Positions 16,968-26,565 are shown, counted from the stretch's first letter. The stretch is 33,614 nt of DNA from an uncultured Opitutia bacterium (GCA_903861185.1 CAIOTK010000317.1:1-33614), one strand, 5' to 3'. Notes: generated by a model from the sequence alone, not told the origin. Program-made: numbers and translations.

Positions 16968-18041
16968 TCAGGCGAAGATGCCGCCGCCGAGCAGCCGCTC
17001 CCCGGCGTAAAGTGCGAGGATTTGGCCGGGCGCGAGCCCGCGTTGCGGCTCCGCGAAGCGCACTTCGGCGCTGCCGTCGCCCAGAGGCAGAAATTCGAGT
17101 GCGACGCGCGGATCCCGGTGCCGGACTCGTCCCTCGAGCGGGCCCGCGACGGTCACCGGCTCGGCTAGCCAACTAAGTCCCTCGATTCGGGCCGTGGCGT
17201 GGAACAGCCCGGGCGCCGCCGGCTCATCAAAGGCGACCAAGAGAGCCCGGTCCGCCGCGCGCTTTCCGACTACAACGTAGGCGCGGTGGTCCGTGTTGGA
17301 CGGGACGCCGATGCCGCGCCGCTGGCCCAGCGTGTAGTAATGGAGCCCCTGATGCTGCCCCACCTCGCGCCCGTCCGCGGCGCGAACGATCGGCCCCGGC
17401 GCGTCGGGCACGTGGGCGCGCAGGAAATCGGCCATTCGGACCTGCCCGATGAAACAGATGCCTTGGCTGTCCCGCTTGTCGGCGTTCGGCAGACCCGCCT
17501 CGCGCGCGACTTGGCGGAGCTCCGGCTTGGTCAGATGCCCGACGGGAAAACGCGCGTCCGCCAACTGCTCCGGCCGTAGGAGGGCGAGGAAGTAGGTCTG
17601 GTCCTTGCCTGGATCCACACCCTCAAGCAGCGCGGGGCCGCCGGGCCGGTCCTCGCGGCGCGCATAGTGCCCCGTGGCCACCGCGGCAAAGCCCTGGGCG
17701 CACGCCCAGTCGCGGAATACGCCGAACTTCACCTCCCGGTTGCACATCACGTCTGGGTTCGGGGTGAAGCCCTGCTCGTACCCGGACAAGAGGTACTCGA
17801 CCACGCGCGCCCGGTACTCGCGCATCAGGTTCACGACCTCGAAGCCGATCCCGAGGTGGGCGGCCACCGCGCGTGCGTCCGCGATGTCCTGTTCCCATGG
17901 ACAATGGCCGATGATTCCCTCCTCGTTGATCCAGTTCTTCATGTAGGCGCCGGCCACGTCGTACCCAGCCCGCCGGAGCAGGAGGGCTGCGACGGCGCTG
18001 TCGACGCCGCCGGAGAGGGCCACGAGGATGCGTTCCGCCAT
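16968..18041 (-). CDS. mnmA: tRNA-specific 2-thiouridylase MnmA
   Basis: The 357-residue enzyme transfers sulfur to U34 of tRNA(Lys/Glu/Gln) using ATP and a persulfide relay. The PP-loop ATP-binding motif [10 protein letters not shown] starts at residue 10. MKNW...[14 protein letters not shown] and [17 protein letters not shown] follow, with catalytic Cys100. ATGHYAR and KDQTYFLA come next. [12 protein letters not shown] carries the second catalytic cysteine, Cys196. The C-terminal beta-barrel with [11 protein letters not shown] and [12 protein letters not shown] is complete. Length is typical for the family. The start lies three bases after the stop of the upstream 32-residue-repeat gene, so the two are probably co-transcribed. 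No Shine-Dalgarno is evident. Confidence 0.96.
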   Translation of the reverse strand: MAERILVALSGGVDSAVAALLLRRAGYDVAGAYMKNWINEEGIIGHCPWEQDIADARAVAAHLGIGFEVVNLMREYRARVVEYLLSGYEQGFTPNPDVMCNREVKFGVFRDWACAQGFAAVATGHYARREDRPGGPALLEGVDPGKDQTYFLALLRPEQLADARFPVGHLTKPELRQVAREAGLPNADKRDSQGICFIGQVRMADFLRAHVPDAPGPIVRAADGREVGQHQGLHYYTLGQRRGIGVPSNTDHRAYVVVGKRAADRALLVAFDEPAAPGLFHATARIEGLSWLAEPVTVAGPLEGRVRHRDPRVALEFLPLGDGSAEVRFAEPQRGLAPGQILALYAGERLLGGGIFA

Positions 18042-18044
18042 AGC

Positions 18045-19343
18045 TCAGCGTGGCGCGAGGATGCGCGAACGGGTGGCCGGTGGCAGGCCCGCGTCCTCGA
18101 GCCATTTTCGGGCGGCCGCCGGGTCGAGGGAGCGCCAGACCGCGTGAGCGGCGGCGAGGGCGTTCGTCCGCGTTGGTTCCGCAGGCAGTCCCAAGGCCCA
18201 AGCCACGGACTCGGCGGGAGCACTCTGGGCCCAGGCGGAAGCTAGGTTCACGAAGGCCGCGTCGCGGGCCGACGGGCGCAGCGACTCCGCCCAGGCGATG
18301 GCCTCTTGGGGACGTGCCGCCAAGTGGATCACGAACTGGCCGGCAAGGTAATCGAGGGTCGGGCCGGGGGGCAGTTCGAGGACGTGCCGCGCCGCGGCAG
18401 CGGGATCACGCTGCGCCCACACGCTGAGGACGGAGCCCAGCGCGAGCCACCGGGTGAAATCGATCGTAAGGCCGTTGCTCCACGCGAGGGCGCCCGGGAT
18501 GTCCCGCTCGGCGAGGGCGCGGGCAACGTCGGAGACGATGAGGGTCTGGGCGTCGCCCGGCGGCAGCGCGGGGAGGAGGCGCGCGGCCTCCGCGGGCTGG
18601 CGGCGGACAAGGTGGGCGAAAGCTTGCTGGAGCACCCGCTCCTGAGCGTTACCCGCGGGGAGGCTTGCCGCCTCGGCAATGGCCGCGGCCGGGTCCCGCG
18701 CGGCTAGTTCTCGGAGACAGGCCTCGAGGGCCGCGGCCCGCTCCGCGCTTGGTTCGCGGCTCCGGGCCCAAGTGAGGGCGCCGGACGGATCCCGGCGAGC
18801 CCAAGACTCGATGAGCGCGCGCAACGCGCTCTCGCGGGCGGGACCGGCCGGCAGGGTTTCCCAGCGGGCGAGGGCTGCGGCGAGGTCCTGCTGGGCCCAG
18901 CGGCTGAAGAGGACGCCGAGGAGCTGCCCGCCGTCGCCGGGGGCGGAGAACTCTCGTGCCGCCGCGAGTGCCCCCACGGGGTCGGCGATCCCCAGCTGTT
19001 GCACCAGCAGGAAGGCGCCTTGAGTCCGCTCCGGCCCGGCAGGTACTTGGCGCAAGCGGCGCAGGGCCTCCGCCGGATCGGACGATACCAAGGGCGCGAA
19101 GATTCGGAAAAAGCCCTGTAGGCGTCGACCGGGGTCGGGCTCGGACAGTACCTGCTGCAGTTCGGTGTCGGGGCCCTTGGCTGCCTCGGGGGGAGCGGCG
19201 CGGACATTGGCCGCCGAGGCGGGTGCTGGTTCCGCAACGGGCTCCGGTGATTCGGCGCGGGGTGTCCACAACAGGAAGAGCGCGGGCGCGCCGATTGCGG
19301 CGGCGACGAGCAGCCAAGTGCGGAACGAGAGGGAAGGGCCCAT
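18045..19343 (-). CDS. Membrane-anchored protein of eleven 32-residue helical repeats
   Basis: I do not recognise a named family. From ATG 19343 the product has 432 residues; a start 12 codons earlier at 19379 is possible. Residues about 9-26 (WLLVAAAIGAPALFLLW) form one membrane segment, followed by an Ala/Pro/Glu-rich linker to about 60. The rest is a tandem array with a period of 32 residues, at least ten units long plus a shortened last one. Typical unit openings are AQQDLAAALARW, ARRDPSGALTWA, AARDPAAAIAEA, AQRDPAAAARHV and AQSAPAESVAWA. Each is followed by a 'LPaGpaR' turn and a second helix ending in W or L. This predicts an alpha-solenoid projecting into the periplasm, probably a scaffold. 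It precedes mnmA by three bases, with no evident functional link. Confidence 0.75.
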   Translation of the reverse strand: MGPSLSFRTWLLVAAAIGAPALFLLWTPRAESPEPVAEPAPASAANVRAAPPEAAKGPDTELQQVLSEPDPGRRLQGFFRIFAPLVSSDPAEALRRLRQVPAGPERTQGAFLLVQQLGIADPVGALAAAREFSAPGDGGQLLGVLFSRWAQQDLAAALARWETLPAGPARESALRALIESWARRDPSGALTWARSREPSAERAAALEACLRELAARDPAAAIAEAASLPAGNAQERVLQQAFAHLVRRQPAEAARLLPALPPGDAQTLIVSDVARALAERDIPGALAWSNGLTIDFTRWLALGSVLSVWAQRDPAAAARHVLELPPGPTLDYLAGQFVIHLAARPQEAIAWAESLRPSARDAAFVNLASAWAQSAPAESVAWALGLPAEPTRTNALAAAHAVWRSLDPAAARKWLEDAGLPPATRSRILAPR

Positions 19344-19441
19344 CGCGGCCAACGTGCGCCGCTTTGCCCGCCGGCTCAAGCGGGTCTTTCGCCCGGAGGT
19401 CCAGCTTTACAGCCGGGGCCCACGCACCCGAGACTCGAAGG

Positions 19442-20368
19442 ATGAGTTCCCCCGTCCGCCCCGTCCCCGCGCCCGTCCCCGCGCCCGTCCTGCCCCGCCG
19501 TGCGCTGCTGCGTACCCTCGCTGCGGCGCCCCTGATCGGGGCGACCGCCGTTCCGGCTGCCACGCCCGCGAACGAGCCAGAACCCACCTACCGGGTGCAG
19601 CGGGGCCGCATCCGCCAGTCCGTAGTGCCGTGGTGCTTCCGCCCGTGGACCCTCGAAGAGCTTTGCCGCCAAGCCGTGCAGCTGGGGTTGCCCTCCGTGG
19701 AACTCGTCACGCCGGATAAATTCCCCCTGCTCAAGCAGCACGGCTTGGTTTGTGCCCTTACGGGCAGCCACGGCTTTGCGAAGGGGTTCGCGCACCGCGA
19801 GGAGCACGCCGAGTGCCTGCGGATCCTGCGCGAGCGGATCGACGCGACGGCCGCGGCGGGCTTCCCAGCGGTGATCACGTTCTCCGGATTCCGGCGCGGG
19901 ATCTCCGATGAGGACGGCATCCGCAATATGGTGGACGGTCTCAAGCAGGTCGCCGGCCACGCCGAGCGCGCGGGCGTCACGCTCTGCATCGAGATGCTGA
20001 ACTCCCGCGTTGCCGCCGAGATGAAGGGGCATCCGGACTATTTCTGCGACGACCTCGAGCGCACCGTCGAGATCTGCCGCCGCCTCGGCTCGCCGCGCGT
20101 GAAGGTGCTGTTCGATATCTATCACGTGCAGATCATGCACGGGGACGTGATCACCCGGGTCCGGCAGCACCGCGAGTGGATTGGCCACGTCCACACTGCG
20201 GGCGTGCCCGGCCGGCACGAAATCGACGAGACGCAGGAGATTAACTATCCGCCGATTCTGCAGGCTCTCGTCGAGGGCGGCTACGCCGGTTACGTCGGCC
20301 AGGAGTTTATCCCGCGGGGCGACAAGGCGAGGGCGCTGGCTGACGCGGTGCGGCGCTGCGACGTGTGA
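19442..20368 (+). CDS. Exported hydroxypyruvate-isomerase-like TIM-barrel protein
   Basis: The 308-residue protein has an N-terminal leader with a Pro-Ala-Val repeat (PVPAPVPAPV) and then LPRRALLRTLAAAPLIGAT, which resembles a Tat signal although the motif is not canonical. The mature part is the xylose-isomerase-like TIM barrel of the hydroxypyruvate isomerase (Hyi) group. Putative metal and acid residues are Glu184 (CIEMLNSR), Asp225 (LFDIYHVQ), His249/His251 (GHVHTAG) and Glu288 (VGQEFIP). IRQSVVPWCFRPWTLEELC is typical of secreted members in Verrucomicrobia and Planctomycetes. The frame extends far upstream, but ATG 19442 starts the leader; GAAGG stands just before it. It is divergent from the 32-residue-repeat gene and 77 bases before guaA. 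The substrate is unknown. Confidence 0.83.
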   Translation: MSSPVRPVPAPVPAPVLPRRALLRTLAAAPLIGATAVPAATPANEPEPTYRVQRGRIRQSVVPWCFRPWTLEELCRQAVQLGLPSVELVTPDKFPLLKQHGLVCALTGSHGFAKGFAHREEHAECLRILRERIDATAAAGFPAVITFSGFRRGISDEDGIRNMVDGLKQVAGHAERAGVTLCIEMLNSRVAAEMKGHPDYFCDDLERTVEICRRLGSPRVKVLFDIYHVQIMHGDVITRVRQHREWIGHVHTAGVPGRHEIDETQEINYPPILQALVEGGYAGYVGQEFIPRGDKARALADAVRRCDV

Positions 20369-20445
20369 GGCCTGTTATCCTCGCGGCGCGCGAGCATTGA
20401 CAGCGGCTCCGCCCGCGCCGCACGCTGACCGTTTCCCAGCCCGTT

Positions 20446-21984
20446 ATGTCCCAGATCATCGCCGTCCTCGACTTCGGCTCTCAGCTGACTCAGGTCATTG
20501 CCCGCCGCATCCGCGAGTGCGAGGTCTACTCGCGGATCTACCACTTCTCGACTCCGGCGGCCAAGCTGCGGGCAGACGGCGTGGCCGGCATCATCCTGTC
20601 GGGCGGGCCGCAGAGCGTGTACGCCCGCAAGGCGCCGCACCCGGACCCGGAGATTTTCCGCCTCGGCGTGCCGATCCTCGGCATTTGCTATGGCGTGCAG
20701 TTGATGGGGCACTTTCTCGGCGGTAAGGTCGCGCCGGGTAAGGCGCGCGAGTACGGCCACGGCGTGCTCACGGTGAAGCGGCCCGGCGCCCTGTTCGCCG
20801 GGCTCCCGCGCAAGCTGCGCGTCTGGAACTCGCACGGCGACAAGCTCACCCGGCTGCCCCCGGGCTTCCAAGCCACTGGCACCACCGAGAACTCGCCTTA
20901 CGCGGTTATCGAGGACCGCCGCCGCCGGTTCCACGGCATCCAGTTCCATCCCGAGGTTTTCCATACTGAGCGCGGCGTCGACGTCATCCGGAACTTCTTG
21001 CTTGGCGTCTGCGGGGTGAAGGCCGATTGGACCACGCGGGACTTCATCGCGCATGCCATTGACGGTATCCGCGCCCAGGTCGGCAAGGGACGTGTCCTGT
21101 TGGGCCTCTCCGGCGGAGTGGACTCTTCGGTCGCCGCCGCGCTGCTGCATCGCGCGATCGGTTCCCAGCTGACCTGTGTGTTCGTCGACAACGGCCTGCT
21201 CCGCAAGGGTGAGCGCGAGGCGGTGGAAAAGCTCTACGGCGATCACTTCAGCATCGACCTGCGCGTCATTGATGCCTCCCGGACCTTTCTGCGTCGCCTG
21301 CGCGGGGTCACCGACCCCGAGGAGAAGCGCAAAATCATCGGCCGGACCTTCGTCGAGGTCTTCGAGAAATCGCTCCGCTCCATCGGCCGCGCCGAGTTCC
21401 TCGGTCAAGGTACGCTCTACCCGGACGTAATTGAGAGCGTCTCGATCGCGGGCAACCCGGCTTCCCTCATCAAGACCCACCACAACGTCGGCGGCCTGCC
21501 CGAGCGGATGAAGTTGCGCTTGCTGGAGCCGCTGCGGGAGCTGTTTAAGGACGAGGTCCGCCGCGTCGGCACCGCCCTCGGGTTGCCCCGCGAGGTAGTT
21601 TGGCGGCAGCCGTTCCCAGGCCCGGGCCTAGGCGTGCGCGTGATGGGCGAGATCACACCCGAAAACCTGCGCGTGCTGCGCGAGGCCGACGCGGTCCTGC
21701 AGGAGGAGATGTTCCGCTCCGGATATTATTACAAGGTGTGGCAGTCCTTCTGCGTGTTCCTACCTGTCCGGACCGTGGGGGTGTTCGGGGATGAGCGCAC
21801 CTACGACCACGTCATCGCCCTGCGGATCGTAGAGAGCACGGATGCGATGACCGCGGACTGGGCGAAGCTGCCGCACGAACTGCTGCAGCGCATCTCCAGC
21901 CGGATCACCAACGAGGTGCGCGGGGTGGGGCGCGTGGTTTACGACGTCAGCTCCAAGCCGCCCGCGACCATCGAGTGGGAATGA
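20446..21984 (+). CDS. guaA: GMP synthase (glutamine-hydrolysing)
   Basis: The 512-residue cytoplasmic enzyme aminates XMP to GMP. The N-terminal class-I glutamine amidotransferase (about 4-195) has Cys81 in [10 protein letters not shown] and the His-Glu pair in GIQFHPEV. The ATP pyrophosphatase domain begins with the PP-loop [11 protein letters not shown] near residue 221. The C-terminal dimerisation domain includes [19 protein letters not shown] and ends in [14 protein letters not shown], the standard GuaA terminus. Length is normal. The leader (GTTTCCCAGCCCGTT before ATG) has no Shine-Dalgarno. Its stop overlaps the next gene's ATG (ATGA at 21981). The his genes follow, so purine and histidine synthesis genes are neighbours here. 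Confidence 0.97.
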   Translation: MSQIIAVLDFGSQLTQVIARRIRECEVYSRIYHFSTPAAKLRADGVAGIILSGGPQSVYARKAPHPDPEIFRLGVPILGICYGVQLMGHFLGGKVAPGKAREYGHGVLTVKRPGALFAGLPRKLRVWNSHGDKLTRLPPGFQATGTTENSPYAVIEDRRRRFHGIQFHPEVFHTERGVDVIRNFLLGVCGVKADWTTRDFIAHAIDGIRAQVGKGRVLLGLSGGVDSSVAAALLHRAIGSQLTCVFVDNGLLRKGEREAVEKLYGDHFSIDLRVIDASRTFLRRLRGVTDPEEKRKIIGRTFVEVFEKSLRSIGRAEFLGQGTLYPDVIESVSIAGNPASLIKTHHNVGGLPERMKLRLLEPLRELFKDEVRRVGTALGLPREVVWRQPFPGPGLGVRVMGEITPENLRVLREADAVLQEEMFRSGYYYKVWQSFCVFLPVRTVGVFGDERTYDHVIALRIVESTDAMTADWAKLPHELLQRISSRITNEVRGVGRVVYDVSSKPPATIEWE

Positions 21985-22805
21985 GTTGCGCGGGTCCAGC
22001 GCTACCGCTGCCCTCCGCCCCGGTCCGCCGGGGACTGTGGCGGGCATTGGCCCTCGCGTTCGCCCTGCTCACTCTGGATATCTCCGCCGCAGAGGAACCG
22101 CCGATCATCGCTCGGGCGCGAGAGTATCTCGGTGGCGAGGAGGTTCTCTCGCGCGTGCGGTCGCTACGTTTCATCGGCACGGTGAATTCCTTCTCCGGCT
22201 CCGCGCCTCCGGTTAGCCTCGTCCTCACTTACCAGCTTCCGTTCCAGCAACGCTTGGTTAGCACGTCCCCCGCTGGGGTCGAGGTGACCGGCTTGGACGG
22301 GGAGGTGGGGTGGCGGCGGGTCCACGAGCCGCGCGACCTACGCAAATGGCGCGATGAGACCCTTGATGCCGGGCAAGTGGCGCGGCTGCGGGCCGCCACG
22401 TTCGAGAGCCTCGCATTCTTCCGTGGGATCGAGTCCGTGGGCGGTCGGCTCGAGCACACTGGTTCGGCCCGGGTTTCCGGCGTCGCCTGCGAACGCGTGG
22501 TATTTCACCACGGCGAGAACCTCCGCTTTGTACGCTACTTCGAGGCGGAGACGGGGCGCTTGGTGAAGACCGAGACGGAGGACGGGACCTCGGTCGTCGA
22601 GGAAGGGGAGCAGCGGGTTGCCGGCATCCGTTTTCCGCAGCGTCTAGTGACCTCCGGTCGCGGCGCGGACAAGCGCGCGTCGCGTTTCATCGTGGAGTTC
22701 ACGCAGGTGCAGGTGAACGAGAATTTCCCCGTCGCGCAGTTCGCCCGGCCGGCCCCGGCCCCCGCGGCGTCCGCGCCGGCCCCGGCCACCCCAGCTAAGC
22801 GCTGA
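21981..22805 (+). CDS. Secreted LolA-like/outer-membrane-lipoprotein-sorting-type protein
   Basis: The 274-residue protein has an N-terminal signal region ([23 protein letters not shown]). The mature part begins [27 protein letters not shown]. This 'AxxYLGGxExLxxVxSLxxxG' opening is characteristic of LolA/LppX-type half-barrel proteins that handle lipoproteins or hydrophobic ligands. It continues with [35 protein letters not shown], a typical 'yyid..tg' beta-strand pair. The C-terminal 20 residues are Ala-Pro rich. ATG 21981 is chosen over GTG 21975 because it gives the ATGA overlap with guaA. The function is not certain; no partner LolB or LolCDE is nearby. Confidence 0.62.
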   Translation: MSCAGPALPLPSAPVRRGLWRALALAFALLTLDISAAEEPPIIARAREYLGGEEVLSRVRSLRFIGTVNSFSGSAPPVSLVLTYQLPFQQRLVSTSPAGVEVTGLDGEVGWRRVHEPRDLRKWRDETLDAGQVARLRAATFESLAFFRGIESVGGRLEHTGSARVSGVACERVVFHHGENLRFVRYFEAETGRLVKTETEDGTSVVEEGEQRVAGIRFPQRLVTSGRGADKRASRFIVEFTQVQVNENFPVAQFARPAPAPAASAPAPATPAKR

Positions 22806-22855
22806 GAAAGTGCTCGCGAATTCGGGTGTTCCGGCGGAAGCTTTCGCTCCGGCCT

Positions 22856-24151
22856 ATGCGTATCCTGCAACACGCCTCCAAGACCTTCTCCGACGAGTTG
22901 GCCGCCTTCTGCCGCTCTGCGGTGGCCTCCCGTGAAATCGCGGAGGCGGTGGCCTCCATTTTGGCGGACGTGCGCGCCCGCGGCGACGAGGCGGTCTCCT
23001 ACTACGCGGCCAAATTCGACGGGGCCAAGCTGCGCGCGCGGGAGTTCCGCGTAAATCCGGCCGACCTGCCCGCCGCCGCCAAACGGGTGCCGGCCGCCGA
23101 CCTGAAGGCCCTAGAGGCCGCCCGCGATTCTGTCATTTCCTTCAATCGTCGCGGCCTGCCCAAGGCGTGGACCGCCCGGAATCCGCACGGCGCTGCTGTC
23201 GGGGAAAAGTTCGACCCGATCCGTCGGGTTGGCCTCTATGTGCCCGGCGGCGAGGTGCCCCTCGTCTCAACCGTCCTGATGACTGCCCCCCTCGCGCGTC
23301 TGGCCGGTTGCCCCGAGATCGCCGTCTTCACGCCGTCCAATCCCGAGGGTAAGGTGGCCGACGGGCTGCTTGCCGCGCTCCACCTCTGCGGCATTACCGA
23401 GGTCTACCGCGTGGGCGGGGTCCAGGCGGTCGGCGCGATGGCGTTCGGCACCCCGGTCATCCCGGCCGTCGATAAGATCTTCGGCCCGGGTAACGCCTAC
23501 GTCTGCGAGGCCAAGCGCCAAGTCTTCGGCACCGTCGGAGTCGATTCGCTCCCGGGGCCTAGCGAGGTGATGGTCATCGCGGATGAGTCCGCGGATGTGG
23601 CCTTTGTGGCCGCTGACCTGCTGGCGCAGGCGGAACATGGCTCCGGCCGCGAGAAAATCTACCTCGTCTCTACCTCGGGATCGCTGCTCACGTCTGTAGC
23701 CAGCGAGATCCGCACGCAGCTCCAACTCATTACCCGTGGGGACAAGGCGATGCGGGTGCTAGAACATGGGCTCCTCGCGATGCAGGTGGAAACCCTAGCT
23801 CAGGCCGCGGAAATCGCGAACTACGTCGCGCCGGAGCATCTTGAGTTGCTGGTTCCCGAGACCGCCGCCCGCAAGCTGGTGGCGGCGGTGACCACGGCGG
23901 GAGCGATTATGGTGGGACCTTACTCGCCCACCGCGCTCGGGGATTTCGTCGCGGGCCCGAGCCACGTGTTACCCACCGGCCGCGCTGGGCGCTTCCTCAG
24001 CGGCCTCCGGGTCTCCGACTTCCTCCGGCGCACGAGCGTGATCCGCTACGACAAAGCCGGCGTACGCAAGGCGGAGCCCCTCGTCGCCACCTTCGCGGGG
24101 CTGGAGCGGCTGGACGCCCACGGCCGCTCGGTCCGCATCCGCGTGCGCTAA
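22856..24151 (+). CDS. hisD: Histidinol dehydrogenase
   Basis: The 431-residue cytoplasmic enzyme oxidises L-histidinol to L-histidine in two NAD-linked steps at a zinc site. Recognisable blocks include VGLYVPGGEVPLVSTVLMTA, FGPGNAYVCEAKRQVFG and VDSLPGPSEVMVIAD (substrate/NAD loop). DLLAQAEHGSG supplies zinc-site Gln and His. APEHLELLV and GDFVAGPSHVLPTGRAGRFLSGL near the C-terminus carry the catalytic and zinc histidine-type segments. Length is typical. I prefer ATG 22856 over an in-frame GTG at 22826. No Shine-Dalgarno is present; the leader is C/T-rich. It is the first of four his genes in a row. Confidence 0.96.
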   Translation: MRILQHASKTFSDELAAFCRSAVASREIAEAVASILADVRARGDEAVSYYAAKFDGAKLRAREFRVNPADLPAAAKRVPAADLKALEAARDSVISFNRRGLPKAWTARNPHGAAVGEKFDPIRRVGLYVPGGEVPLVSTVLMTAPLARLAGCPEIAVFTPSNPEGKVADGLLAALHLCGITEVYRVGGVQAVGAMAFGTPVIPAVDKIFGPGNAYVCEAKRQVFGTVGVDSLPGPSEVMVIADESADVAFVAADLLAQAEHGSGREKIYLVSTSGSLLTSVASEIRTQLQLITRGDKAMRVLEHGLLAMQVETLAQAAEIANYVAPEHLELLVPETAARKLVAAVTTAGAIMVGPYSPTALGDFVAGPSHVLPTGRAGRFLSGLRVSDFLRRTSVIRYDKAGVRKAEPLVATFAGLERLDAHGRSVRIRVR

Positions 24152-24205
24152 CGCGCCGGCCGGTCCCGCGGCGCGCGCTCCCCGTCGCGCCGGCCCTTTC
24201 CCTCG

Positions 24206-25312
24206 ATGACGCCTGAATTCCTCCGTCCGCTGCCGCACGTCGCGGGCTTGCACGCCTACACGCCGGGCCTGCAGCCCACGGAGCCGGGTTGGGTGAAGCT
24301 TAACACCAACGAATGCCCGTACCCGCCCAGCCCCGCGGTGGCGGCCGCGTTGCGGCGGGAGATCGGCGCGGATGGCGCCGCCCTGCGCCTCTACCCGCAG
24401 CCGACCAGTGCGCGCCTGCGCGAGGTGGTCGCCCGCGCCCATGGGCTCCGGTCCGACCAGGTGTGCATCGGTAACGGCTCGGATGACCTGCTGAACCTAC
24501 TGGTCCGCGTCTTCTGCTCCCCCGCCGCGGCCGCCGGTCTCACGCTCCCCAGCTACTCGCTCTATCCGGTCCTGGTGGCGATCCAAGAGGGCGCGACCGA
24601 GCCGATTCCCTTCGACCGCGACCTGCGCCTGCCGGTGGAGCGCATCATTGGGTCGTCCGCCCCGGTGTTCTTCCTGACGTCCCCCAATGCGCCGACGGGA
24701 GTCGGTTTCCCGCGGGATGAGATCGAGGCCGTGCTCCGTGGCTATCGGGGCCTGCTGGTGGTGGACGAGGCCTACGCCCCTTTTGCCCGCGAGGACGCGG
24801 TCGGCCTGCTCGCCCGGTATTCGAATCTGGTCGTCATCCGCACGCTCTCCAAGGCGCACGCTCTGGCCGGTATCCGCGTGGGTTACGCGCTTGCGGATCC
24901 GCGCGTCATCGGCCTGCTCGACCGGGTGCGCGACAGCTACAACGTGAGCCGACTCTCCCAAGCGGCCGCCATCGCCGCGCTGGAAGATCCGGGCTACTAT
25001 GCGGGGATCATCGCCCGGATCTGCGGCACGCGCGACCGCTTTAGCGCCGACCTGCGCGACCGCCGCGGGTGGTTCACTTATCCCTCGCAGGCGAACTTCA
25101 TCTTCACCGAGCCCCGTGGCGCGGACGGGACGACTGGCCTGGCAGTGGCGCGGTCCGCTTACGACTTCCTCTGCGGCCGCAAGGTGCTCGTCCGGCATTT
25201 CCCGAGCCACGCCTTGACCGCCTCCTTTCTGCGAATCAGCGTCGGCACTGACGACGAAATGAGCACCCTCAGCGATACCCTCGACGCATGGCAAAGCAGT
25301 CTCCGCGTGTAA
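24206..25312 (+). CDS. hisC: Histidinol-phosphate aminotransferase
   Basis: The 368-residue PLP aminotransferase of fold type I converts imidazole-acetol phosphate to histidinol phosphate. [17 protein letters not shown] is the substrate-binding opening of His[18 protein letters not shown] forms the phosphate cup, LTSPNAPTG and [10 protein letters not shown] (Asp on the PLP nitrogen) follow, and Lys216 in [17 protein letters not shown] is the Schiff-base lysine. VRHFPS and FLRISVGT give the C-terminal arginine residues. The gene starts 54 bases after hisD. Its last 25 bases overlap the start of hisB in another frame, so translation of the two is probably coupled. It uses TAA. Confidence 0.95.
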   Translation: MTPEFLRPLPHVAGLHAYTPGLQPTEPGWVKLNTNECPYPPSPAVAAALRREIGADGAALRLYPQPTSARLREVVARAHGLRSDQVCIGNGSDDLLNLLVRVFCSPAAAAGLTLPSYSLYPVLVAIQEGATEPIPFDRDLRLPVERIIGSSAPVFFLTSPNAPTGVGFPRDEIEAVLRGYRGLLVVDEAYAPFAREDAVGLLARYSNLVVIRTLSKAHALAGIRVGYALADPRVIGLLDRVRDSYNVSRLSQAAAIAALEDPGYYAGIIARICGTRDRFSADLRDRRGWFTYPSQANFIFTEPRGADGTTGLAVARSAYDFLCGRKVLVRHFPSHALTASFLRISVGTDDEMSTLSDTLDAWQSSLRV

Positions 25313-25890
25313 GCACCGTTTCCCGGCAGACGGCGGAGACGGACATCACCCTCACCCTCGCCCTCGACGGCCGAGGTGAGGCCAAGGTCGATACGGGCAT
25401 CCCGTTCCTCGACCATATGCTCACCCTGTTTGCCAAGCACGGGCTGTTCGACCTGACCGTGAAAGCGAAGGGCGATGTCGAGGTCGATTACCACCACACG
25501 GTGGAGGATGTGGGTCTGGTCCTGGGCGAGGCCTGCAAGCAGGCGCTGGGCGACAAGCGAGGCATCCGCCGGTATGGCTTCTTTATCCTCCCGATGGACG
25601 AATCCCTAGCCCGGATCGTGATCGACGTCGGTGGTCGGCCGCATCTCGTGTACGATGCGGCGCCGCCGACGATGTTTATTCGCGACTTCAACCTCGTGCT
25701 CGTGAAGGAATTCTGCCGGGCCTTCAGCAATGCGCTCGGGGCTAACCTGCACGTGCAGCTGGTGTACGGCGAGGAGCCGCACCACGTGGCCGAAGCGATC
25801 TTCAAATGCTTGGCCCGCGCGCTCGACGTGGCGACGCAGATTGATCCCCGGGCGGCGAACCTGCTGCCCAGCACTAAGGGCCTGATCTGA
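25288..25890 (+). CDS. hisB: Imidazoleglycerol-phosphate dehydratase, monofunctional
   Basis: The 200-residue manganese enzyme dehydrates imidazole-glycerol phosphate to imidazole-acetol phosphate. The signature motifs are [16 protein letters not shown] near residue 38, [14 protein letters not shown] (the first His/Glu metal cluster), [16 protein letters not shown], and [18 protein letters not shown] (the second cluster). It lacks the histidinol-phosphatase domain of the enterobacterial HisB fusion. The start overlaps hisC by 25 bases; the family's typical N-terminus (R.T.ET.I...L.LDG) supports it. A GC-rich hairpin separates it from hisH. Confidence 0.97.
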   Translation: MAKQSPRVSTVSRQTAETDITLTLALDGRGEAKVDTGIPFLDHMLTLFAKHGLFDLTVKAKGDVEVDYHHTVEDVGLVLGEACKQALGDKRGIRRYGFFILPMDESLARIVIDVGGRPHLVYDAAPPTMFIRDFNLVLVKEFCRAFSNALGANLHVQLVYGEEPHHVAEAIFKCLARALDVATQIDPRAANLLPSTKGLI

Positions 25891-25894
25891 CTGC

Positions 25895-25917
25895 CGGCTG
25901 GCCTGGGTGGCCGGCCG
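25895..25917 (+). promoter_or_regulatory. GC-rich hairpin between hisB and hisH
   Basis: CGGCTGGCC (25895-25903) pairs with GGCCGGCCG (25909-25917) over nine positions, one of them G-U, with loop TGGGT. It fills most of the 34-base gap and ends seven bases before the hisH ATG, which has no Shine-Dalgarno. In mRNA it would be very stable and would sit in the ribosome approach region. It may tune hisH translation or protect the upstream transcript end; the role is inferred. Confidence 0.45.
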
Positions 25918-25924
25918 CTCCTGT

Positions 25925-26557
25925 ATGTCACCGATCGCGGTCATCGACACTGGCATCTGCAACCTGCGCAGCGTCACCAAGGCGCTTGAGGCGGTGGGGG
26001 CGGTGGTGCGCGTCGTGCGTGACCCGGCGGAATTGTCTGCCGAGAGGCCTGCCGGCATTGTGCTACCGGGGGTGGGGGCGCTGCGGGATTGCGTAGACGC
26101 GCTGCGTTCCTCGGGTTTGGACGCGGCGGTCGCCGGGTGGATTCACGCCGACCGGCCTTTCTTAGGGGTATGCCTCGGGATGCAGGCGTTGTTCGAACAT
26201 TCCGAGGAGGGCGGGGTGAAAGGGCTGGGGATCTTCCCGGGCCGGGTGGTGCGTTTCCGGCTGCCGGCGGAGTTTAAGGTGCCTCATATGGGCTGGAACA
26301 CGGTGCGGTTCACGCAGCCGGCCTCCCCGTTGCGGTCCGGTCTAGGCCTCGAGGGGGAGTCGTTCTACTTCGTGCACAGTTTCCGCTGCGAGCCGGCGGA
26401 TCCCTCGCTGGTGCTGGCCGAGTGCGATTATGGCGGTCCTTTCTGCGCGGCGGTCGGCCGCGGACGGGTGTTCGCCACCCAGTTTCATCCGGAAAAGAGT
26501 CAGGCGCGGGGCCTCCAAGTCTACCGCAATTTCGCGGCGGTGGCGGCCCGGCCTTAA
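25925..26557 (+). CDS. hisH: Imidazole glycerol phosphate synthase, glutaminase subunit
   Basis: The 210-residue class-I amidotransferase supplies ammonia to HisF in making imidazole-glycerol phosphate and [25 protein letters not shown] is the HisH N-terminus. [13 protein letters not shown] forms the oxyanion region, Cys83 in [13 protein letters not shown] is the nucleophile, and His188/Glu190 in TQFHPEKSQ complete the triad. VPHMGWNTV is the HisH-specific interface motif. The obligatory partner hisF is not adjacent: the next gene is citrate synthase. hisA, hisG, hisF and hisI are also absent from the window. ATG 25925 is chosen for the standard N-terminus. The stop is TAA and is followed by a terminator-like element. 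Confidence 0.95.
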   Translation: MSPIAVIDTGICNLRSVTKALEAVGAVVRVVRDPAELSAERPAGIVLPGVGALRDCVDALRSSGLDAAVAGWIHADRPFLGVCLGMQALFEHSEEGGVKGLGIFPGRVVRFRLPAEFKVPHMGWNTVRFTQPASPLRSGLGLEGESFYFVHSFRCEPADPSLVLAECDYGGPFCAAVGRGRVFATQFHPEKSQARGLQVYRNFAAVAARP

Positions 26558-26565
26558 GTTTTTCT

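Noticed and set aside
20397..20402. TTGACA upstream of guaA as a -35 promoter box
   Set aside because: No acceptable -10 hexamer exists 16-18 bases downstream; the region there is nearly all G and C.
20290..21483. Minus-strand open frame of 397 codons opposite guaA
   Set aside because: Antisense to unmistakable GMP synthase motifs; no family features.
24152..24195. Direct repeat CGCGCCGGCC (24152-24161 and 24186-24195) between hisD and hisC
   Set aside because: Ten G/C bases repeated once in a very GC-rich spacer is within chance; no array or site duplication follows.
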